From the NCBI GenBank assembly GCA_016281295.1, contig JAEEII010000221.1:1-64000 (forward strand): DNA of 64,000 nt, given 5' to 3'. This document shows, in pieces, positions 61,136 to 64,000 of this stretch (within the stretch, counting starts at the first letter, position 1; each line of letters opens with the position of its first letter). Position numbers and translations under genes: made by a program. The DNA is from Bacteroidales bacterium (GTDB lineage: Bacteria > Bacteroidota > Bacteroidia > Bacteroidales > F082). Below the pieces are notes generated by a model. The model saw only the letters and a list, made by a program, of their open reading frames with translations, made no database searches and was not told the DNA's origin.

Positions 61136-62062
61136 CTACTTTTTTGCCCTGGGATGGGCGTTCATATATTGTGCCTTCAGCCGTTCCACGGAATTGTGGG
61201 TATAGACCTCGGTGGCTGCGAGGGAACTGTGGCCCAGCATCTCCTTGATGGCATTCAGGTCCGCTCCTTCCTCCAACAGGGCTGTCGCGAGCGAGTGCCT
61301 GAGCACGTGGGGGGATTTCCTCCCGCTGATGCCTTCCCGGCCGTCCAGTTCCGTTTTCACCGCCCGGTCCACCCATTCGGGATAGAGGGCGTCGCCTTTT
61401 TCCGTCCTGAGGAGCGGGCTTTCCGCCTCCGTCTCCAGTCCGATGGAACTTGCTGCTTGTAAATATAGCAAAATTTCCTGAAGGAGCGAAGGGATGAGCG
61501 GAATTTCTCGCATTTTGTCGCCCTTCCCCTTCACGCGGAGGGTCTGCCTCCGTTCGTCCAGGCTGTTTCTTTTCAGGCCGATAATCTCCGCCCGCCGGAT
61601 GCCGCAGCTGTACAGGATATTGATGACAAGGCGCCTTAACCTTCTGGCATAGAGTTCCTTGGCGAGGGGGCTTTTCGGGTCTGTGCTTTTTAGAATTTCC
61701 AGTTCTTCCTCCCCCGCCGCGTGGGCCGTATCCTTCAGATATTCCTCCATTGCGCCCTCCGTGTAGTACTCCGGCAGGCGCTTTTCCAGCTTCGGGCGCT
61801 TGACGCTGCGCACCGGATTGGATTTCAGGACGCCTTCTTTGATCAGGTAGTTGCAGTAGCCGCTGAGCGCGCTCAGGTGCAGGTGCACCGTCCGGGGCTT
61901 CAGGCCCTTCTCGATGAGGTGGGCTTCATATTCCCGGATCCTGGACGGCACCAGGTCCCCGCCCCACTCGGTGAAATCCTTCAGCGCCTTGGCATACAGC
62001 TCCTGCGTCCGCGGCGAGTACCGCCGGACGTCCCTAATGTATGATACATATCGCTCTATCAT
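61136..62062 (-). CDS. xerC: Tyrosine recombinase XerC
   Basis: A 308-residue integrase with a SAM-like N-terminal domain (1-95) and a catalytic domain with Arg in YSCGIRRAEIIGL, Lys in VKGKGDKMREIPL, HVLRHSLATALLEEG (His/Arg), LGHSSLAATEVYTH (His, then nucleophile Tyr). XerC/D resolve chromosome dimers at dif. It is in an operon of core genes, not next to a mobile element, so a housekeeping role is likely. Confidence 0.85.
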   Translation of the reverse strand: MIERYVSYIRDVRRYSPRTQELYAKALKDFTEWGGDLVPSRIREYEAHLIEKGLKPRTVHLHLSALSGYCNYLIKEGVLKSNPVRSVKRPKLEKRLPEYYTEGAMEEYLKDTAHAAGEEELEILKSTDPKSPLAKELYARRLRRLVINILYSCGIRRAEIIGLKRNSLDERRQTLRVKGKGDKMREIPLIPSLLQEILLYLQAASSIGLETEAESPLLRTEKGDALYPEWVDRAVKTELDGREGISGRKSPHVLRHSLATALLEEGADLNAIKEMLGHSSLAATEVYTHNSVERLKAQYMNAHPRAKK

Positions 62063-62072
62063 CTTTTTTCGT

Positions 62073-62176
62073 TAAAGCACACTTTCTGCTCTCTACGCCA
62101 CTTTTCGTGCTTTAGTGCCCTTTTTTCTCCCCGCTAAAGCACACTTTCGGGCCTGTAGGGCCATTATCGTGCTTTA
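62073..62176. repeat. Two tandem REP-like hairpins with TAAAGCAC/GTGCTTTA arms
   Basis: TAAAGCAC (62073-62080) pairs with GTGCTTTA (62107-62114); a second unit has TAAAGCAC (62135-62142) and GTGCTTTA (62169-62176). Each unit is 42 bases with an identical 16-base start TAAAGCACACTTTC.., but the middles differ. The last arm encodes the final codons of cca (APKAR then TAA), so the repeat supplied the C-terminus. Confidence 0.65.
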
Positions 62177-63600
62177 GGCGCGAGACCTAATTCTGCGGCG
62201 TACTGCCGCATATAGGCATCGGCCGCGGCGAAATCGTACGGAATCACCCCGTCCAGGATGGCTTCCTTCACGGCTTCTTTCAGCATACCCACTTCCCGGC
62301 ACGGCGGCAGACCGAACACTTCCATAATGTATTCCCCGGTCACGGGGTTCTTCCAGTTGCGGAGTTCGTCCTTCGCCTCCACCTGCGCCATCTTTTCCTT
62401 CACCAGTTCGAAATTGTGCCTGAGGCGCGCGACTTTCTCAGGGCGCTTGGAGGTGATATCGGCATTACAGAGGATCATCAGGTCATCCACGTCCTCGCCG
62501 GCGTCGAAGAGCAGGCGGCGCACCGCGCTGTCCGTCACTTCGTCGTCCACCAGGGCGATGGGCCTGAGGTGCAGTCCCACCAGTTTCTGGACGTATTTCA
62601 TCTCGTCGTGGAGCGGCATCTTGAGACGTTCGAAGATCTTCGGGACCATCCGGGCGCCTATCACCTCGTGGCCGTGGAAGGTCCAGCCCTGTCCGGCGAC
62701 GAACCGTTTGCTCGCAGGCTTGCCGATATCATGCAGAAGCGCAGCCCAGCGCAGCCAGAGGTTGTTTTTATCATCGGCCCGGGCCACATTGTCCAGCACC
62801 TGGAGGGTATGGGAGAAGTTCTCCTTGTGGCCTTTTCCGTCCACAGTTTCGGTGCCTTTGAGGCGGCTGACTTCCGGGAGGATCTGCTCCAGCAGGCCGG
62901 TATCTTCCATCAGCTGAAACCCCATCGACGGCTTTGGCGTGAGGAGGATCTTGTTCAGCTCCACCAGGATGCGCTCATTGCTCAAAATTTCCAGCCTTCC
63001 GGCCATTTCCCTCATTGCCCGGAGGCTTTCCGGGACGATGGTGAAGGGATGATCCGGGGTGCTGAGCTGGGTGGCGAAACGGATGGCCCGCAGCATCCGC
63101 AGCGGGTCGTCGCTATAGGTCTGCTCCGGCTCCAGGGGCGTGCGGATGATGCCCGCCGCCAAATCCTTTATGCCGCCGAAAGGATCCACCAGGGCGCCGA
63201 AATCCTCTTTCTGCAGGGAAAAAGCCATTGCGTTGATGGTGAAATCGCGGCGCAGCTGGTCCTCTTCCAGCGTGCCGTCCTCCACGATGGGCTTCCGACT
63301 GTCGTGGCTGTAGCTCTCCTTCCGGGCGCCCACGAATTCCAGTTCCAGGCCTTTGTATTTCAGCATCGCCGTGCCGAAATTCTTGAATACCGACACCTTC
63401 GCCCTCTTCTTTTTGCCGATAGCCTCCGCCAGCGCGATGCCGCTTCCTTCCACCACGATGTCGATATCCTCGTTCGGCCGACCCAAGAAGCAGTCCCGCA
63501 CGTAGCCCCCGATGACGAAGGCCCGCACGCCGAGTTCCGCCGCCGTGTCGCTCACAAGTTTGAAAACCTCGTGGTTTAAGTATTCCTTATTGCGTGTCAT
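62164..63600 (-). CDS. cca: CCA tRNA nucleotidyltransferase with HD domain
   Basis: The ATG at 63600 overlaps the stop of the upstream gene (ATGA) and gives 478 residues; an open extension of 16 codons upstream lies inside the other gene. FVIGGYVRDCFLGRPNEDID and DFTINAMAFSL are class II CCA-adding motifs; the HD domain has LLHDIGKPAS and HFHGHE-like HGHE. It adds CCA to tRNA 3' ends, using CTP and ATP. The C-terminal codons fall in a REP-like repeat. Confidence 0.85.
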   Translation of the reverse strand: MTRNKEYLNHEVFKLVSDTAAELGVRAFVIGGYVRDCFLGRPNEDIDIVVEGSGIALAEAIGKKKRAKVSVFKNFGTAMLKYKGLELEFVGARKESYSHDSRKPIVEDGTLEEDQLRRDFTINAMAFSLQKEDFGALVDPFGGIKDLAAGIIRTPLEPEQTYSDDPLRMLRAIRFATQLSTPDHPFTIVPESLRAMREMAGRLEILSNERILVELNKILLTPKPSMGFQLMEDTGLLEQILPEVSRLKGTETVDGKGHKENFSHTLQVLDNVARADDKNNLWLRWAALLHDIGKPASKRFVAGQGWTFHGHEVIGARMVPKIFERLKMPLHDEMKYVQKLVGLHLRPIALVDDEVTDSAVRRLLFDAGEDVDDLMILCNADITSKRPEKVARLRHNFELVKEKMAQVEAKDELRNWKNPVTGEYIMEVFGLPPCREVGMLKEAVKEAILDGVIPYDFAAADAYMRQYAAELGLAPKAR

Positions 63601-64000
63601 TTCCCGGCCATCTCCTCCCATAGCGGGGCTTTCTGCACGAACTGCCATCCTTCCGCGGCGTGTTCGAAGAGGAAGGTCTTTTCGCCGTTCGTGATGGCTA
63701 TATATTTCACGTTCAATTCATTGTTATAGCGCAGGGCCTGGTCTACCACGGCCTGGTCCAGCGTCACTTCCGGGCGCTTGCACTCCACGATCATCAGCGG
63801 CTGCGCGTTGCGGTCCCAGACGATGATATCGGCCCTGTACTGCTTCCCGGCGTGGCTCAGCGCCACTTCCGAGCCCATCATATGCTCCGGCACGCCCATC
63901 CCCTCGTGCAGCACGCCGATGAACCACTGGCGCACCGCCTCCTCCGGCGTATTCTTCACGCTCTTCTTCCGCAGCGGGTCCCAGATGTAGTCGCTTTCCA
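63597..64000 (-). CDS. HsdR-N-like (type I restriction R subunit N-terminal) protein, C-terminal part
   Basis: The frame is open to the right window edge (134 codons), so the true start lies beyond 64000; a GTG at 63959 is an internal codon, not a start. RADIIVWDRNAQPLMIVECK (Asp, then Glu-x-Lys) is the PD-(D/E)xK-like site of PF13588-type proteins, preceded by YIWDPLRKKSVKNTPEEAVR. In Bacteroidales this protein commonly sits by housekeeping genes rather than restriction genes. Its stop overlaps the cca start by 4 bases. Confidence 0.7.
   Translation of the reverse strand, partial: ESDYIWDPLRKKSVKNTPEEAVRQWFIGVLHEGMGVPEHMMGSEVALSHAGKQYRADIIVWDRNAQPLMIVECKRPEVTLDQAVVDQALRYNNELNVKYIAITNGEKTFLFEHAAEGWQFVQKAPLWEEMAGK

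Noticed and set aside
1..64000. CRISPR array
   Set aside because: No regularly spaced direct repeats with unique spacers; the REP-like units are palindromic and irregular.

Overview
The window looks like a chromosomal segment of a Bacteroidales bacterium. Several promoters carry the Bacteroidetes -7 box TAnnTTTG (beside positions 241, 51291, 51377, 52619, 52648, 53594 and 54298). The right end holds housekeeping genes (yicC, holA, a short ribosome hibernation factor, xerC, cca), and the middle is a Bacteroidales-style capsule locus. The genus cannot be fixed from this window. Base composition is mosaic: about 46.8-64 kb is visibly GC-rich, whereas about 0.2-46.8 kb is AT-richer and full of accessory genes. 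Almost everything is on the minus strand; the exceptions are yicC, two small-RNA candidates and an HRDC/transposase pair.

0-15.6 kb is a defence-type island. Reading with transcription (right to left) it holds: (i) a NYN nuclease, a NACHT NTPase, a tRNA-like RNA with an enlarged anticodon-arm loop, and a proteasome-type Ntn hydrolase with a Thr1-Asp-Lys triad; (ii) a broken GmrSD-type (DUF262/DUF1524) restriction gene; (iii) a compact eight-gene run with a winged-helix-like protein, an AAA ATPase, a small protein, a PIN protein, a Septu-like ATPase/HNH pair, a polytopic membrane protein and an FRG-domain protein. Fragments of capsule-type nucleotidyltransferase genes flank part of this island, so it seems to have been built inside older capsule DNA.

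15.6-40 kb is a capsule or O-antigen locus: a UDP-HexNAc 4,6-dehydratase, a CDP-6-deoxyhexose pathway (rfbF, rfbG, a 3,5-epimerase and a reductase), several glycosyltransferases, Wzx, Wzy, a pyruvyltransferase with an iron-sulfur partner, a deacetylase, a TupA-type ATP-grasp protein, an exported beta-helix protein and a CBS-linked nucleotidyltransferase. No initiating phosphoglycosyltransferase and no Wza/Wzc export genes are in the window. The upstream edge (39.97-40.56 kb) holds remnants of older sugar genes, including the C-terminal part of a UDP-GlcNAc 2-epimerase.

40.6-46.8 kb is a second accessory insert: a membrane-anchored PIN protein, a three-gene CBASS-like set (CD-NTase, SLATT 2TM effector, 2TM zinc-ribbon protein) and an AlbA_2/Schlafen-type protein. 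46.8-52.6 kb returns to GC-rich sugar genes: UDP-glucose dehydrogenase, a GHMP sugar kinase, a nucleotidyltransferase, a UDP-glucuronate 4-epimerase and rmlB. The dehydrogenase has its own promoter and a long structured leader.

52.6-64 kb contains yicC, two promoter-to-terminator small-RNA candidates, an HRDC protein overlapping an IS200/RAYT-like Y1 transposase with REP-like repeats on both sides, a split 5'-nucleotidase, an ABC exporter, holA, hpf, xerC, cca and the end of an HsdR-N-like protein that runs off the window.

The strongest candidate for an undescribed system is the NYN-NACHT-tRNA-like RNA-Ntn hydrolase cassette (about 10.85-14.93 kb). The RAYT/HRDC pair with its REP repeats (53.7-55.8 kb) is second.
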